From contig NC_077222.1 in assembly GCF_024763615.1 (NCBI RefSeq), forward strand, positions 16,988,001 to 17,052,000: 64,000 nt of DNA, given 5' to 3'. Source of the stretch: Phlebotomus papatasi. Its lineage: Eukaryota; Arthropoda; Insecta; Diptera; Psychodidae. A program made the position numbers and the translations under genes. Numbering within the stretch: position 1 is the stretch's first letter; each line of letters starts with the position of its first letter. The notes below the pieces were generated by a model, which searched no databases, had not been told where the DNA came from, and saw only the letters and a program-made list of their open reading frames with translations. Below, in pieces: positions 23,366 through 36,237 of this stretch.

Positions 23366-23757
23366 GGGTAAAATGGGGTAATTCAGAACAAGGGGTGAAT
23401 AAATAGCTCTCAGAGTGAACCGTGAGCGGCGATCGGCAAAATTGTGCCGATCTGGAGCTAAAAATCGAAAGATCGGTACAATTTGGCAAAAAATCGACAG
23501 ATCGGCGTTTTAATTAGCAATAATCGGTAAATCGGCTCGATTTTAGCGAAGGATCGGCAGATGTGAATTTCAGTTTGCTCTTTCTGGAATTTCGAAATTT
23601 TCCCACTATTTTGGATGGCCAAAGATGAAAAGTAAACATCGAAGAAGGACAAAACTTTACATTCAAATTTCTACGTTGTTTTTCCCTTTTGCCATATGAA
23701 ACCAGGAAATCTCAAAGTTCCAAATTAGATATGATTCCAAATTACCCCATATTACTT
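23366..23757. mobile_element. GGGTAAAATGGGGTAATT-family element
   Basis: The left end GGGTAAAATGGGGTAATTC and the right part, whose inverse reads GTAATATGGGGTAATTTGG, match the family at 32541-32757. TA precedes the left end; the right end is decayed. Inside (23405-23570) a short local repeat with AGATCGGC and AAATCGG motifs occurs about six times. Confidence 0.6.
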
Positions 23758-23760
23758 TAT

Positions 23761-25350
23761 CCTTTCTTTTTTAAATCTAAATAATTACGTGTATAATATC
23801 GTGTATATTACATCGAATAACTTTGTTCTTTGATAAGGTTCGCAAATTTTGTAAATTTATTTTATGTAAGTTACAGTTTTTGTAAAAATTAAAATACAAA
23901 TGGAAAGGAAAACCTTAAAATAGAGTATTGAAATTCAGGGGGTAATCAGAACTGCCATAAATTGTTCACTTTGGATGCTGATCAGCGGGATCATCAGCGC
24001 CGATCTACATCTCACAGTTCACTTGCTAACCATACTTGTCCACCCCTTTGTTGAAATTTCCTTTTTGTCCACAACAGAATTTTTAAGTCCACCTAAAATT
24101 ACAGTTCCAACTGAACCCTTTTCCGTGTTTTTTAGTGAGGAAGACAGTGGCTGGAAAAAATGCATTTGTTTATCCAACTTCTTGCAACTCGCAGAGATAC
24201 GGTAGCTGCTACAACAATTACCATCTTTGTTTGTCGATCATAATGTTTAAGTTTATTATTAAATGGATTTCTGTTTGCTGAACATCTTAGCATTCTGCGG
24301 TGGGACTAATATTTAGTCCAGTGCTTGTAGTGTAAATTAAATGAAATTATATTTACCATCTTGGCTCCAACTCTCAGATAATTCTACTCACTATTCTCTG
24401 GAATTTTTTTTTAATGTGAAAAATGAGCCAGAATTTTTGGTGGAAAAACTCTCAGCGTCTCGAGAATTTGACCCTGTTTTTATTAGAAAGCCAGACGGTC
24501 ATTTTTTGGTTGGTTTAGTCGAAAATCAAGGTGAGACTGATGCAATCCATGGTGACATCTCCAAAGAAAAAAACCCTCCGTCCACATGCTATTTGTCTTT
24601 GAAGTGATGAGATGGACAAAAAAAGTGAATATTTTTATTCAATATTTAATATTTACTCTCATGAAACACGCCCATCGCGAGAGTTTCCAACAAAAAAGTC
24701 GTGAGGTTCTTTTCTCCGAAAAAAAACAAAGAGATACATTGTGATGTTGCTGTGGCTATTATCCGATCTTTATTGCACTCCTCCACTTCCTCTCTCCCGA
24801 AATTCCCGCGCAGAGGACTCCTTCCTCCTTTGGTCACAGTTTCGGGGCCTTTTCCCCCGGGAGTGTGCTCAAGACTGAACGCAAACACCGGGTTCTTGTG
24901 ATGATCATCACGTTGAAAGATCAATGACGTCCGAATGTTGAGCAACAATTAAGTGTATTATTTTGTGTGCTGAAGAAAAAACACTGGCCCTTTAATCTTT
25001 CTGTATGGCTCTTCAAACAACTTTTACCGACACTGACGAGAACATTTCCGCCTCTTCTTCCCGAAAAAAAAGAACTTTTTACGGACATGAATAAGTCTGA
25101 AAAACATCTCACAAAATTATAGTGCTGAGATCAAGAAATTAGAGGCGATATATTACAAATGAAATGAAAATCTTTGTTACATTCAATGTTGCAACCAAAA
25201 ATGTATCAAATGTATAAAATTCTATTAAATGTTGATTTTTTTAATTTTGTTTTAATAATTTTTAATTAGTTTCAGCTACAATAAATGAAATCGTTCGTAT
25301 GGTTGTTTCTTAAACTCTATCAAAGCGATGGAAAATTTCAGGGAATTTCA
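23761..25350. other. Mostly single-copy DNA, no gene recognised
   Basis: Between 24340 and 25110 GC is higher than in most intergenic parts of the window, and frames of 88 codons (24341-24607) and 100 codons (24646-24948, minus strand) exist. Neither has splice sites or a recognisable protein. This could be regulatory DNA or an unrecognised exon region. Confidence 0.35.
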
Positions 25351-25351
25351 T

Positions 25352-25540
25352 GGAAAGTGCCCAGGATTTGCACGGTCTTCAAGCTTCATAACGACTAAAT
25401 TTTTCCTATATTTTTCAATAAATGTGAGTAATCGCATCCTCTTTTTAAAATATATTTCGGAATCGCATTCATTCAGAAATATAGGAAAAATTTAGTCATT
25501 ATGAAGCTTGGGACCAAGCAAAGCATAGGCACTTTCCCCT
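25352..25540. mobile_element. Palindromic MITE, GGAAAGTGCC ends
   Basis: The left half (GGAAAGTGCCCAGGATTTGC, then CTTCAAGCTTCATAACGACT and TTTTTCCTATAT) is repeated inverted in the right half, which ends GGCACTTTCCCC. The arms are about 60 to 70 bases long around a short centre. The ends resemble the 10962-11151 family. Confidence 0.72.
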
Positions 25541-25820
25541 ACGACTTTAAAATATTAACTTTAAAAAATAAAACGAAGACGGCGAATAAAGCATTTTTCG
25601 AGAAACAAAGTGAAACATACAAAAATTTAAATCAAATCGAGCTTCAATTTAAGTGTTTCCTTTATTGTTTTTAAGTGTGCAAAAACAGTTTTATGGACAG
25701 TCTTTCAGGCTTAACTGAACGTTTTGGCCAAGAACTGGAGTAGTGATGTTCAGCTAGTAAGTGTCAAAAAATATTTTAATGATCAGTTGTTAAAAGCTCG
25801 AGTCTGAGACTTTCTTTTAA

Positions 25821-26353
25821 GGTGTCTACACATTATGAGAAATTTCTGTCAAAAATGAGCTTCAAGAAGTGTGTATCAAAAATTTCTTACACATTGATAT
25901 GAATTTTTGACAAAAAGATGGGGATTTGAAGAAAATTTGTCTAATGTGTAGGCAATTTCTTTCAAAAATCATATTCAATTCAAGGTAATTTCCATCAAAA
26001 CTTTTTGAAAGAAATTATTCACTACAGATTGGAACAAAATTCCTTAAAGTCATTTTTGACAGTATTCTTGAAGGAAACCATCACGATTCAAGATTGTTTT
26101 TCTTGAAAATCTATTGTTTTTTACTGAAAAAATTGAGAACAGCGATTGGTGAAGTTCCTAGGCATGGTATTTAGTGAAATTTTCATAAAAAACAATTTCA
26201 AGAGCAAGAGGCTTGGGAATGACAGCAATCTTTCAAAAATTTTTGATGGAAAATAAACCCAATGTAAAGGTATTTTTTCAAAAATATGAATTTTTCTTTG
26301 AAGAATTTTTGAAGTAATTCTTGATGAAATCAACTGCTATGTGTAGATGTTGA
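25821..26353. mobile_element. GGTGTCTACACAT-family element, copy 1
   Basis: The left end GGTGTCTACACATTATGAGA is clear and preceded by TTAA. The right end is decayed (ATGTGTAGATGTTGAC). The interior holds inverted segments rich in TTTTTGAAAGAA and AAATTTCTGTCAAAAATGA that also occur in the copy at 28037-28963. Confidence 0.65.
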
Positions 26354-26368
26354 CAACTTTAGTGAGTA

Positions 26369-26985
26369 GGGGAGATTGGGGCAAAAAATCACAAATCGAA
26401 AAATTCAAAATTCAATATCTTCCAAGGTAAAAAAGATAGCGGCTCAATTTTTTTCTATAGATAGCCTCCATAGACCTTCAATGTCGTAAGTTTCTTAGAA
26501 TTAGAACAAGGAATTTAGAAAATAAAAAATATCGAAATTTTTAGCCCTATTTTTGAAATATTTTCCTTGCGGAAGATAACAATTATTACCTACTTATTTT
26601 CCAAAATTGATGCACTGGTGAATATTTTCTAAATAATTTTGATTTTTTGAATACGAATCCGCTATCTATTTTAGAATTTCACAAAAATTCTTTTCTCCAG
26701 AAATCATTTTATTAAAAATGGCCATTTGGGGTAAAAGTAACAAAAGGTATAGAGCAAAAAGTAACAAAAAAGCGAAGCAATTCTGATGTCTCACGACGAA
26801 AAGACACGTCATTATCATGTCTCGCTGCTTTTTATTTGCATTGGTCATACGATTTGCAGTTTTTTGTGTTTTTTTTTCTAAAATAGCTTGAAAAGCGCTT
26901 TTCTCGTTTTCTCACTTTTCTCGCAGAGAAAACGGTGTTATACAAAGGTGTAGATGAATAAATTTTCTATGAAAATATGTTCTCT
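26369..26985. mobile_element. GGGGAGACTGGGGC-family element, truncated copy
   Basis: The left end GGGGAGATTGGGGCAAAAAA follows TA. The sequence then matches the reverse complement of 31085-31697 closely, for example the AAAAAAGATAGCGGCTCAAT and GGTGTAGATGAATAAATTT blocks. Similarity ends near 26985, where about 270 bases and the second terminal repeat are missing. Confidence 0.75.
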
Positions 26986-28036
26986 AGGTATTTTTTCAAA
27001 TTTACGGAAGCCCGTAATCAGGGGGATGACATTAGCTCTAAAAAATGCGACCGGTTTTAGTGTAATTTTTTCCCTGTTTTCGTACACATTTCACGAGATA
27101 TCTCCAAAACCACGTAGGATGCCAATTTAGGGTTTTCGGTTGCCTCTTCATTATTAAATTGGCTTTTATTTTGTATTAGTATTCTTTGGTAATTCATTTT
27201 ACAATGATATAAAACAGCTAATAAACTCCAAAGTTTTTTCGGCTCGCTAGAAACATATGGGAAACATAGGAAATGTCATGTCCCTGCCCGTAATGAAGCG
27301 AATCAAAATATAATAATACCCAATGTATTTCTAAATCGACCAGGATCATCATTTTCTGACAAATAAAACGGGAACAACGCGACTGATAGGCCAAGGTACC
27401 TCGCAGAGCTTGTGGTTGCTGGATCATCTTCCAGGTCTTCGTGTCTCCGTTTGCCTGGTTCAGGGAGTCGTCATTATCGCAATTCCATATTTGTTGAGGG
27501 TTCTATTTTCTGGAATCCTTTGCCAAGGAAGCGAAAGAGGGGGCTTATCTTGAGTCATGTGGCCTCCATTAACACCTCGTCCTAACTTATTGTATAGGGC
27601 CAATTTTTGTTCGGAGGACAGTTTGTCCAAAGTACTTTTAAATAAATTGAATTGACTTGAAATTGATAATGAATATTTACGAAACTTTTTTGATCTCCTA
27701 AAACTCAGGTGCGGGAGTTCTGGAAAGGGAAGATCAGGTTTTTTTTTATCTCAGCGAAGTAAGGCCCAGCTTTACCATATTAAAATTTGAAATCGATCGA
27801 TGCCATAGGGGCAGAGCTGTTGAGAAAACAAAAAAAAAAAAAAGATCTTCAAAATGGGAGAAGGAAGAGTAGAGATTAAGGAATCGGTACCGGCTAATAT
27901 CCCGAATGGCAAAATCCCGAAAAACCAAAGTTTTTTGTTTTTTGTTTGGACATTATTAAGTTTGAAAGACCGGTCGGTAGAACGGTAGAACGAACAGCCA
28001 GGAAATTTTATAGGAACCTCTATATTCGTGATTAAA
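26986..28036. other. No gene recognised; one CCCGAA repeat fragment
   Basis: At 27890-27930 there is a short CCCGAATGGCAAAATCCCGA stretch related to the block at 39895-40390. The rest shows no clear structure. Confidence 0.4.
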
Positions 28037-28963
28037 GGTGTCTACACATTGGAGCTGATTTCATCAAAAATTATTTCAAGAATTCTTGAAAGAAAAATTC
28101 CTATTTTTGAAGGAATTTTAGAAGAAAAATGCCTCCACATTTGGGTTTATTTTCCATCAAAAATTCCTGACAGATTGCTACCATTCCCAAGTCTCCTGCT
28201 CTTGTAATTGCTTTTCATGAAAATTTGTTATTTCTCTGTTGAAAAAAAGCGAGAAAAATGTTTGTGGAAGTTCCTTGGGATAGTATTTAGAGAATTTATG
28301 TGGAAAATTTCCCAAAAATGCGAAGGAAGAGTGTTTTTCTGGAAATGTCCTTCCCAGAATCCAACCCAGCCTTTGAAGGAACATTTCCTCTGATTTTTCT
28401 CTAGATATTGACGGAAATCATTGCAACTGTGTATTCCTGAGGTGTTCTTCAGTACAGTGCACTGGCTTTGTACACTGATGCAGTAACTTCTGGCAATTTC
28501 TAGAGAAAAATTAGAAGAAATGTTCCTTCAAATCGGATTCCACTAGGAACAACATTTCCAAAAAAACACTCTTCTTTTGCATTTTTGGAAAATTGCCCAA
28601 CCAATTCACTAAATACTATCCCAAGGAACTTCACCACACGGTTTTCTCACTATTTCTGTCAGAAAACAACAAATTTTCATGAGAAACAATCTTGAATTGT
28701 AATGGTTTCCTTCAAGAATTCTGTCAAAAATGACTTTGATAAAATTAGTTCCAATGTGTAGAGGGTAATTTCCTTCAAAAATTTTTGATGGAAATTACTT
28801 TTAATTGGATATTATTTTTGAAAGAAATTGCCAACACATTAGACAAATTTTCTTCAAAAACTCATCTTTTTGTCAAACATTCATACCAATGTTAGGCAAA
28901 TTTTTTGATGCACGCTTCTTGAAGCTCATTTTTGACAGAAATTTCTCATAATGTGTAGACACC
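28037..28963. mobile_element. GGTGTCTACACAT-family element, copy 2, long inverted repeat
   Basis: The ends are GGTGTCTACACATTGGAG and the inverse GGTGTCTACACATTATGAGA, bordered by TTAA-like sequence. Internally 28260-28350 (with TGCGAAGGAAGAGTGTTTTT) is repeated inverted at 28550-28650, so the element folds into long hairpins. It is 927 bases and has no coding capacity. Confidence 0.75.
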
Positions 28964-30810
28964 TTAAGCAATCACGAAATACATTTTGGCAAAGTTTAGG
29001 CCAGATATGAGGACATGATATTTTGTGAGGATTAGGTGAGAATATTAAAACTCATTTTAATACACTCTGATTCTTTTTTGTGAAATTGTACTGGCCTGCA
29101 ATTTTAGTTTATTACTTACTTTACTGATGTTGAATTACTGGCATTTTATGTATATTCTGAAGAAAAGGCAAGATTGTGTCTGTGAAGCACTGTTTCTAAG
29201 GAGCAATAGAAAATGTAATCTCAAGTGTTTGTTCATTGTCAGCGGCTTTGGCAAGGTGCCCAGAAAAAAGGTACCCAAGAACATGGAAATTCTTGGCGGA
29301 ATGTCTGTCTCTGGGATGTTCCTGGGAGGAAAAGTGTAGCAGCTGCAATTGGAAAATATCACAGAAGGGATGTGCGGGAGGAATTTCACTGGAAATAACA
29401 TCTCGACAAATAAAAATGTAGTTGTTGGGAATTGTTAGGAGAGCAAAATCAGGGTGACAAGAGAGATTTCGGTGTTTTGTCAAGGGGAATCGGTCTGATA
29501 GTTGTCCTGGCAGCTGTTTCAACCTCGAGTGCACCTTTTGCGCACGTCCTGAATGATTTTAAAAGGCGCAAGACACGAGGGTGCATCGGTGTTTAAAAGA
29601 CACCGAGGGGGAGTTTTTCTTCTCTTTAAATGCATCATCTTCCAAGAAACATCCTCAAAAGCGTCTCTTTAACCGTCTTTAAATTCGCTCGGCAATCTTG
29701 CGCAATGTCTCTACAATGTGAAATCTATTTTGGGACTAGAGAGCCGGAGCAATGAAAAATGACTGCACTTTTCTCCGGATGTGATAAATAAATTTGCTCA
29801 CATCAGACCATATTAATTTAGAATAAGTGTCTTTCTATTTCTCCCAAGTCACCCGACAATATGTCTCTTGCCCATTTCCTGTACAGAAAATCTTTGCTGG
29901 TGAATATGTTTTCGTCAAGCGGACTAGCCAATTTGGCTTGCAATTAATACGCTGGTTATTATCAAATTATTATCAGCAAATTTGACTAAATGCTGCAATT
30001 GGATTGCTGTTTTAATTTATCTAATTATGCAGCAGGAAGTGAAGAGTTTGTTGGCATTTGATGCATGGTTATATACTATTCCTATTATTTCGAAAAGACA
30101 AAAAGCTTATGCATATTATGCACTATCAGTGTCTTTTTAAAAATGTTCAGGAAGACAGATTTCCAAGAACATTTGTTGTGGAACGTCTATCTTTAGGGGT
30201 CTATCTGGGAGGAATTTTTGCAGCTGCAATTGGAATAGAAATATCGCAGAAAAATACACAAGAACTTCAAAAAAAATAATAATTTCTTAAAATTATGGAG
30301 TAAGGGAAGAGTACCAGCGATCGGCAGTGTTCCTCGGATCGTCAGGCTAATACCACATTGTTACTCCAAATTAAATTATTTATAAAAATTATTAGCTACT
30401 TTTTACCATTTAACTTTCACAAGAATACAGTGCATTAACTCAGATTCAATTTATAAAACCAATTTTCCCTGAGACACTTGATTAAATTCGTGACGATCCG
30501 AGGTACAGAGTGCAAGTTTACAATTACACATATTTTTTATTAATTTATTGTAAAAATTAAAAATTCGAAAGCACAGATATAGTTAAAAGGATCACTAATG
30601 TATCAATTAGCATACATAAAAATACCAAATAATGTTTTGTGGATTATATTTTCAACTAAACATGAAGCATGTCTCTTAACATTCCGATCCGGGGTACTCT
30701 TCCCTTATCACCAAAAAATTAAGAAAGATAATGTCTTTCTCTTGTTGCTGAACATTTTGTTTAGCGATCTTTATTATGGTTCAAGATCAATAAGAAAAGT
30801 TCAAGAGGTA
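28964..30810. other. Single-copy-looking DNA, no gene recognised
   Basis: No element ends were found. Overlapping frames up to 112 codons at 29127-29534 occur on both strands and lack splice context. The block 29200-29700 has moderate GC and could be regulatory. Confidence 0.35.
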
Positions 30811-31697
30811 GGGGAGACTTGGGCAAAAAGTCACAAAACGGATATTTTATTTTTTTTCAAGCTACTCGAGCACTTCAAAAATTTTTAATTAGCGCAGCTT
30901 TATAGAAAATTTACCGCTCTACAACTTTGTGAAAGTAATTTTCCTCTATTTTGTAAGCCATTTCGTTTATTTTCGTTTATCGAGCCAATTTCAAAAAGGT
31001 AATTTTGTGACAATTCTTAAAAATGCTGGGGCAAATAGTACCCGACATGGGGTATTATCATATTTTGATTCGCTTCATTAGGACATATTTTCATAGAAAA
31101 TTTATTCATCTACACCTTTGTAAAACACCGTTTTCTCTGCGAGAAAAGTGAGAAAACGAGAAAAACGCTTTTCCAGGTATTTTAGAAAACAATACGCAAA
31201 AGACTGCAAATCGTTTGACCAATGCAAACAACAAGTAGCGAGACATGGTAGTGACGTTTCTTTTCGCCGTGAGACATCAAAAATTGCTTCGCCTTTTTGT
31301 TACTTTTTGCTCTATACCTTTTGTTACTTTTTACCCCAAATGGCCATTTTTAATAAAAGGATTTCTGGAGAAAACTGTTGTAAAATTCTAAAATAGATAG
31401 CGGATTTGTATTCAATAAATCCAAATTATTTAGAAAATATTCACCAGTGCATCAATTTTGGAAAATAAGTAGGTAATAATTGTTATCTTCCGCAAGGAAA
31501 ATATTTCAAAAATAGGGCTAAAAATTTTGATATTTTTTATTTTCTAAATTTCTTGTTCGAATTCTAAGAAACTTACGACATTGAAAAAGGTCTATGAAGG
31601 CTATCTATAGAAAAAAATTTGAGCCGCTATCTTTTTTACCTTGGAAGATATTGAATTTAGAATTTTTCGATTTGTGACTTTTTGCCCCAGTCTCTCC
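30811..31697. mobile_element. GGGGAGACTGGGGC-family element, full-length copy
   Basis: The left end GGGGAGACTTGGGCAAAAAG and the right inverse GGAGAGACTGGGGCAAAAAG are flanked by TA (30809-30810 and 31698-31699). At 887 bases it is the longest member here. It serves as reference for the truncated copy at 26369 and the diverged copy at 54754. The short open frames inside are not conserved between copies. Confidence 0.82.
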
Positions 31698-31699
31698 TA

Positions 31700-32540
31700 C
31701 TCTATAAAATGTATAAAATTATCAACAGTAAATGTATAAAAAAATTTGAAATTGGTATTTTACACTTGCTTTATTATCATAATTTTCAACCACTTATAAA
31801 TATTTTTTTTATTTTTCAAGAAATTTCAAACTTGTTAAAAAAAATATTAAAACACATTTTAGCAGGTATACTATATTTTAAAATATCGTATAAAGCTTAA
31901 TTGATTTGGTTTAAAAAAGATATTGTTTTTATTTATTTCATATTTAATTGAATCATAAAACTTTAAAACTTATTCATACATAATATTGTTTTAAAACAAA
32001 AATTCGTTTCTTAATATTAAAAAAAAACCTCTTACTTTTCTCCTGCTACATTATGTAAAATAATGTTTTAATCATTTTCACTTAAAATTCGAGAATAATA
32101 ATATATATTTAATTTTTTTTAATAAAAAATAAAAAATAATTTAAAAATTTTTAATTAAAATTTTTTTTTTAATAAAAAACCGAATTTGAAAATAAATTTC
32201 TAAGTAACCGATAGAATGAAGTTCTTCGGGAAGTCTACAGAAACCGTTCTGATCTACATTTCATCCATTATTATCTTTCTGTCAGCCCATCCAAACCCCA
32301 GATATTTCGGTTTAGATATGAAATTTATATAATTGAGAGATTTGATTCAGAATTACTACATAAAGTCCCACAATTTTGTGGTCCAAATTGAATTTGCATA
32401 CATTTCGCTTTGGCTTACTTTAAACATGTTATGTACGATAAGCTAATCTAACCTTGTTACTGACTTTTATTATCAATTAAGAATTGTTGCTGGAAGCAAT
32501 GAACTGTTAAACAGATCGTATTGTAAGTTAAGTAGTACTA
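31700..32540. other. Extremely AT-rich DNA, nothing recognised
   Basis: This part includes A/T homopolymer runs around 32000-32180. No gene signal is visible. Confidence 0.45.
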
Positions 32541-32757
32541 GGGTTAGATGGGGTAATTTGGAATAATATCAATTTTGGAATTTTGAAATTTTAGCACTAT
32601 TTTAGATGATCAAAGAGAAAAATAAAACCACGAAGAAGTACAAGACTTTACATTCATCAGTACTTCTTCGTCGTTTTTCTCTTTTACTATATCTAAAACA
32701 CTTAGAAAATCTCACATTTCCAAATTAGACATAATTTTAAATTAGTCAATCTTACCC
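32541..32757. mobile_element. GGGTTAGATGGGGTAATT-family MITE
   Basis: The left end GGGTTAGATGGGGTAATTTG and the right inverse GGGTAAGATTGACTAATTTA are flanked by TA (32539-32540 and 32758-32759). Within it, GAAGAAGTACAAGACTTTAC and CAGTACTTCTTCGTC form the core of a hairpin. It is related to 23366-23757 and to the partial copy ending at 51744. Confidence 0.78.
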
Positions 32758-32759
32758 TA

Positions 32760-35025
32760 TGTGCAAATAGATCCAAAACATTAATCCTCGCAGACTTGGA
32801 AAATTTGAAAAATAAAATCATGCTAATACTTAAATAAAGGACTTCCTGAGATTGTGAATTTTAAAGAAAAGTTGGTGTCTTTATTAAGATCTGCGCTTCA
32901 AATATTCACATGCCTTCCCCCCTCAATATTATGTACCTTAATAACCGATAAAACGACGTGAATAATAATTTGTCGGTACTTCCCTTCTCAAATTGGTGTT
33001 CCTAATTTGAAGATGAATTGATTATTTTATTAAGAAAAAGTCTCAAAAGGGACACGCTTGGATCACCTCCAGGAATTGTTCTTGGTTGTCTCCAGTAAAA
33101 AAAAACAAGTGTCGTTTGGAATGAAAAAAACACGAGTCTTTCTCACTGTCTATCGAACCGAAACAGTGTTTATAGTAGAACATTTTTTTCTGTTCATGAC
33201 GACACGACACAATGATTTGGTAGTGAAAAAAATACAGAATAGCCCAAAACGAGGTGAAAGAGGAAAAATCTCAGACGAAATTCCCCCATTAAACACTCAT
33301 TATAGTCACGGTGGATGATTCTTTGTCTCATAATTGCAGTGGATGGATTTATTGAGGTGAAATCACTGCCTTCCAGTGATCCTCCCACGCATGGATTTTA
33401 ATTATGATTCACCCTTTCGTCTGCTCGGCAATTAAATTCAAACGGTCGCCTAGGTTATTCCTCCCGGTGTGCAGTATTGTTCTTCATTGACCCCAATTTC
33501 TGTAACGATCTTTTACAAAATCGTTGAATGAAATAATAAAACTCGAAGGATAAAAAAAATTATCACTTTTTCTGCGTAAATCACTTTTTTCATAGAACGA
33601 AATATTTTGTCTAATTTATTTGCCCAAAAATAAAGCACTTGAATCCATTTTAATGATTGAAATGGTGCCAACACTTCTGGAGAAATTCCCCCATCAAAAG
33701 CATCAAAAATAGTTCTTGTTCTTGTCATAGACGCTCAAGAAAATCAAGGGTGAAGCCCGAATTGTCTCTGACACTCCCAAAAATAGAGAAAAAAAAGCGG
33801 AAGGTTCAATCATTTTCGGCGACAGACAGAAAAATACTGGAACATGTCAAATATTATTTCTTCAATATATTTTGTAGTTACATTTTTTTGGTTTAACATT
33901 CTTTGTTCAATACGGTCTCCTGCACTCACAATCGCAGCAAGAACCATATCGTGCAGACACGATTGAGTTGGTGGTTGATGGCACTTACCAAAGTCTTTCA
34001 GTTGGAATAGCAACTGATTGCAGTGCAGGGCTATTATTGACTTCCGGTAAGAAAAGGTAACGTTCAACACTGGCAAATTGATGTCACCGGATTTGGCACT
34101 ATCAGCCAACGTTTATCTGGACAGAGGCTCCAGCCTTGAAGTGCCTCTGCCCAATTTATGACAGCTGTATATTTCCATCCTGAGAACCACTCATCTTTTG
34201 TCCATTTCGTATTTTTCTCACAGGAAAAGTCCCAGTGTGTTTCCCATTTAACCAATAATGCCTTATCAGATGGAATTTATACTCAGAAAAAAGCGTTTCA
34301 AACATGGATTTTTCTCTTGAAAGTTTGTAAGATTTTTTTTAGGTAATATTTGTGAATTTTTATTCAGTTCAGCTGAACTTTTTTAATCAAATTTAAAGAA
34401 TTAACAAAAATAAGAACAGTTGTCAGCGCCATTCCTGGAAAAAAAACAGTGCCCTCATGCGGGGAAAATGTTATCAGTATGTCAGGATTTCTTTTTAATT
34501 CATTTTCATTTCGAATTTGAATTATTAATCTAGAAAAGTGAATCATAGTCAACCTGCTTCATATGCCATTTTCTCTTTAATATTATATTGCACTTTTAAA
34601 TAAATGTTATCACTGATGACTATTTCTAATGCGGTCATCAGACAGATAGGCTGTTTCTGAAGATTTAGTAAATATTTCCAGAATACAAGTAATTGCAGTA
34701 ATTTTTGAAAATATTCCTTATTGAGAAATTGTGAATGTTATCATATCTTTAATTTTGGTTTCAGTCGAAATTCCGAAAACCAAAATCCCGAATGGATCGA
34801 AATTCCGAAGAACAAAAATACCGAATTGTATAAAAGAAACGGAAATCATAAAAAATGTAATTTCTAAAACCAGTAAAATGTTCTTACCAGACGGAAAATT
34901 AAGAAGCTATCAACGACTTTGAAATTTTTCGTTTGATTTAAAGAATTTAATGATTTTTATTTAAAGGTTTAATTTATGTTATTTTAGTTTTTATTGTTGC
35001 TTTTACTGCTCTCGATATTGTCACC
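32760..35025. other. Single-copy-looking block, no gene recognised
   Basis: From 33040 to 34260 GC is raised and no mobile element can be delimited. Frames reach 99 codons (33810-34109, minus strand) but show no recognisable protein or splice structure. A short run of CCGAAAAC/CCGAATGG motifs at 34770-34830 belongs to the CCCGAAA family. Confidence 0.35.
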
Positions 35026-35302
35026 TAGGGAGAAGTGGGGCTATTTTGAGCTATGGGCCTACATTGATGTACAATTTTACTGCTCAACTCAAATAGAGAG
35101 CAGTTATATAGTCCACTTTTTTCCTACTTGTGACACAGCTAGAGGTCAAACAATGAAATATATCGACTTTCGCAGTTCGACGACCCCTCAATAAAGCAAC
35201 ATTATCTAGGACAGTCTTATTTTCTTCCCCGCCCTCCTTCCCGTTCTAAAACCATATTTTTTCGGTTTCTTTCAAAAACGGTTGGAGGTAGAAAAGGAGG
35301 TA

Positions 35303-35556
35303 CACTGAGAGAAATCCGAAAAAGTTAAAATAACATTCCGGAAATGTTAATTTTACCCTGCAGTATTGATCCGAAATCGGTGTAAATATTACCCTTTTTA
35401 GGTGTATCAGGAGTTAAAACTACCCTTTTTCATGTTAATTTTGCTCTTAAAAAGGTGTAAAATTAACATTAAAAAATGTTGATATATTTTTACACTCAAA
35501 ATGTGTTAAATTTCTGAGAAAAAAATGTTAATCGCACCCTCTTTTTTTTCTCAGTG
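35303..35556. mobile_element. CACTGAGA-family MITE, copy 2 (inverted)
   Basis: The element reads CACTGAGAGAAATCCGAAAA at the left and ends with the inverse of CACTGAGAAAAAAAAGAGGG. TA lies on both sides (35301-35302 and 35557-35558). It is oriented opposite to copy 1. Confidence 0.87.
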
Positions 35557-35646
35557 TAGTAAAGGTGAATATTTCATCCTTAGAACCTATGTTCAAAAAA
35601 CATTTCGATATCGAATTTTCGAAGGTAAAAGTTTAATCAGTTTGAA

Positions 35647-35903
35647 CACTGAGAAAAAGAAGAGGGTGCGATTAACTTTTTTTCCTCATAACTTTAACAC
35701 TTTTTAGGTGTAAAAATATATCAACATTTTTTAATGTTAATTTTACACCTTTTAAATGATAAAATTAATATGATAAATGGTAACTTTAACCCCCATTATA
35801 CCTAAAAAGGGTAATATTTACACCGATTTTGGATCAATGCTGCAGGGTAAAATTAACATTTCCGGAATGTTATTTTAACTTTTTCGGATTTCTCTCATCA
35901 GTG
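35647..35903. mobile_element. CACTGAGA-family MITE, copy 3
   Basis: It starts CACTGAGAAAAAGAAGAGGG and ends TTTCTCTCATCAGTG, with three extra bases in the right terminal repeat. The flanks (GAA and AAG) no longer show TA. It lies 90 bases from copy 2 in the opposite orientation. Confidence 0.82.
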
Positions 35904-36008
35904 AAGGACCTATTTTTCAATCGATTTCTTGAAATATCTTGAAATTTCCAATTCGGTTGCATCGGGCTTAATCGGTAATAAATCGATAATATGCTCGTAA
36001 GTGATATA

Positions 36009-36237
36009 GGGGGAAAGGAACGTCTATTGACACTTTAAGAACTCGTGTCAGCACCTATTGACACCCTACTATGTACCATTTGGGATATGAAATTTGAACA
36101 TTTCTGTTTATAGTAAAAGGTATATTACAGAAAAAACGTTATATTACTTATACTTTACTAGATACATTAAATAATTTTCAACATTTTAACAAAAGTATCA
36201 ATAGGGGTTCCCTGTCGAACAGACGTTCCTCCGACCC
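36009..36237. mobile_element. GGGT-AAGGAACACC family, copy 2
   Basis: The ends GGGGGAAAGGAACGTC and the inverse GGGTCGGAGGAACGTC are flanked by TA at 36007-36008 and 36238-36239. The interior CTATTGACACCCTA and TACCATTTGG blocks match 12683-12880. Confidence 0.78.

Noticed and set aside
24341..24948. Frames of 88 and 100 codons on opposite strands
   Set aside because: They lack splice signals and recognisable motifs. Raised GC alone lengthens frames here.
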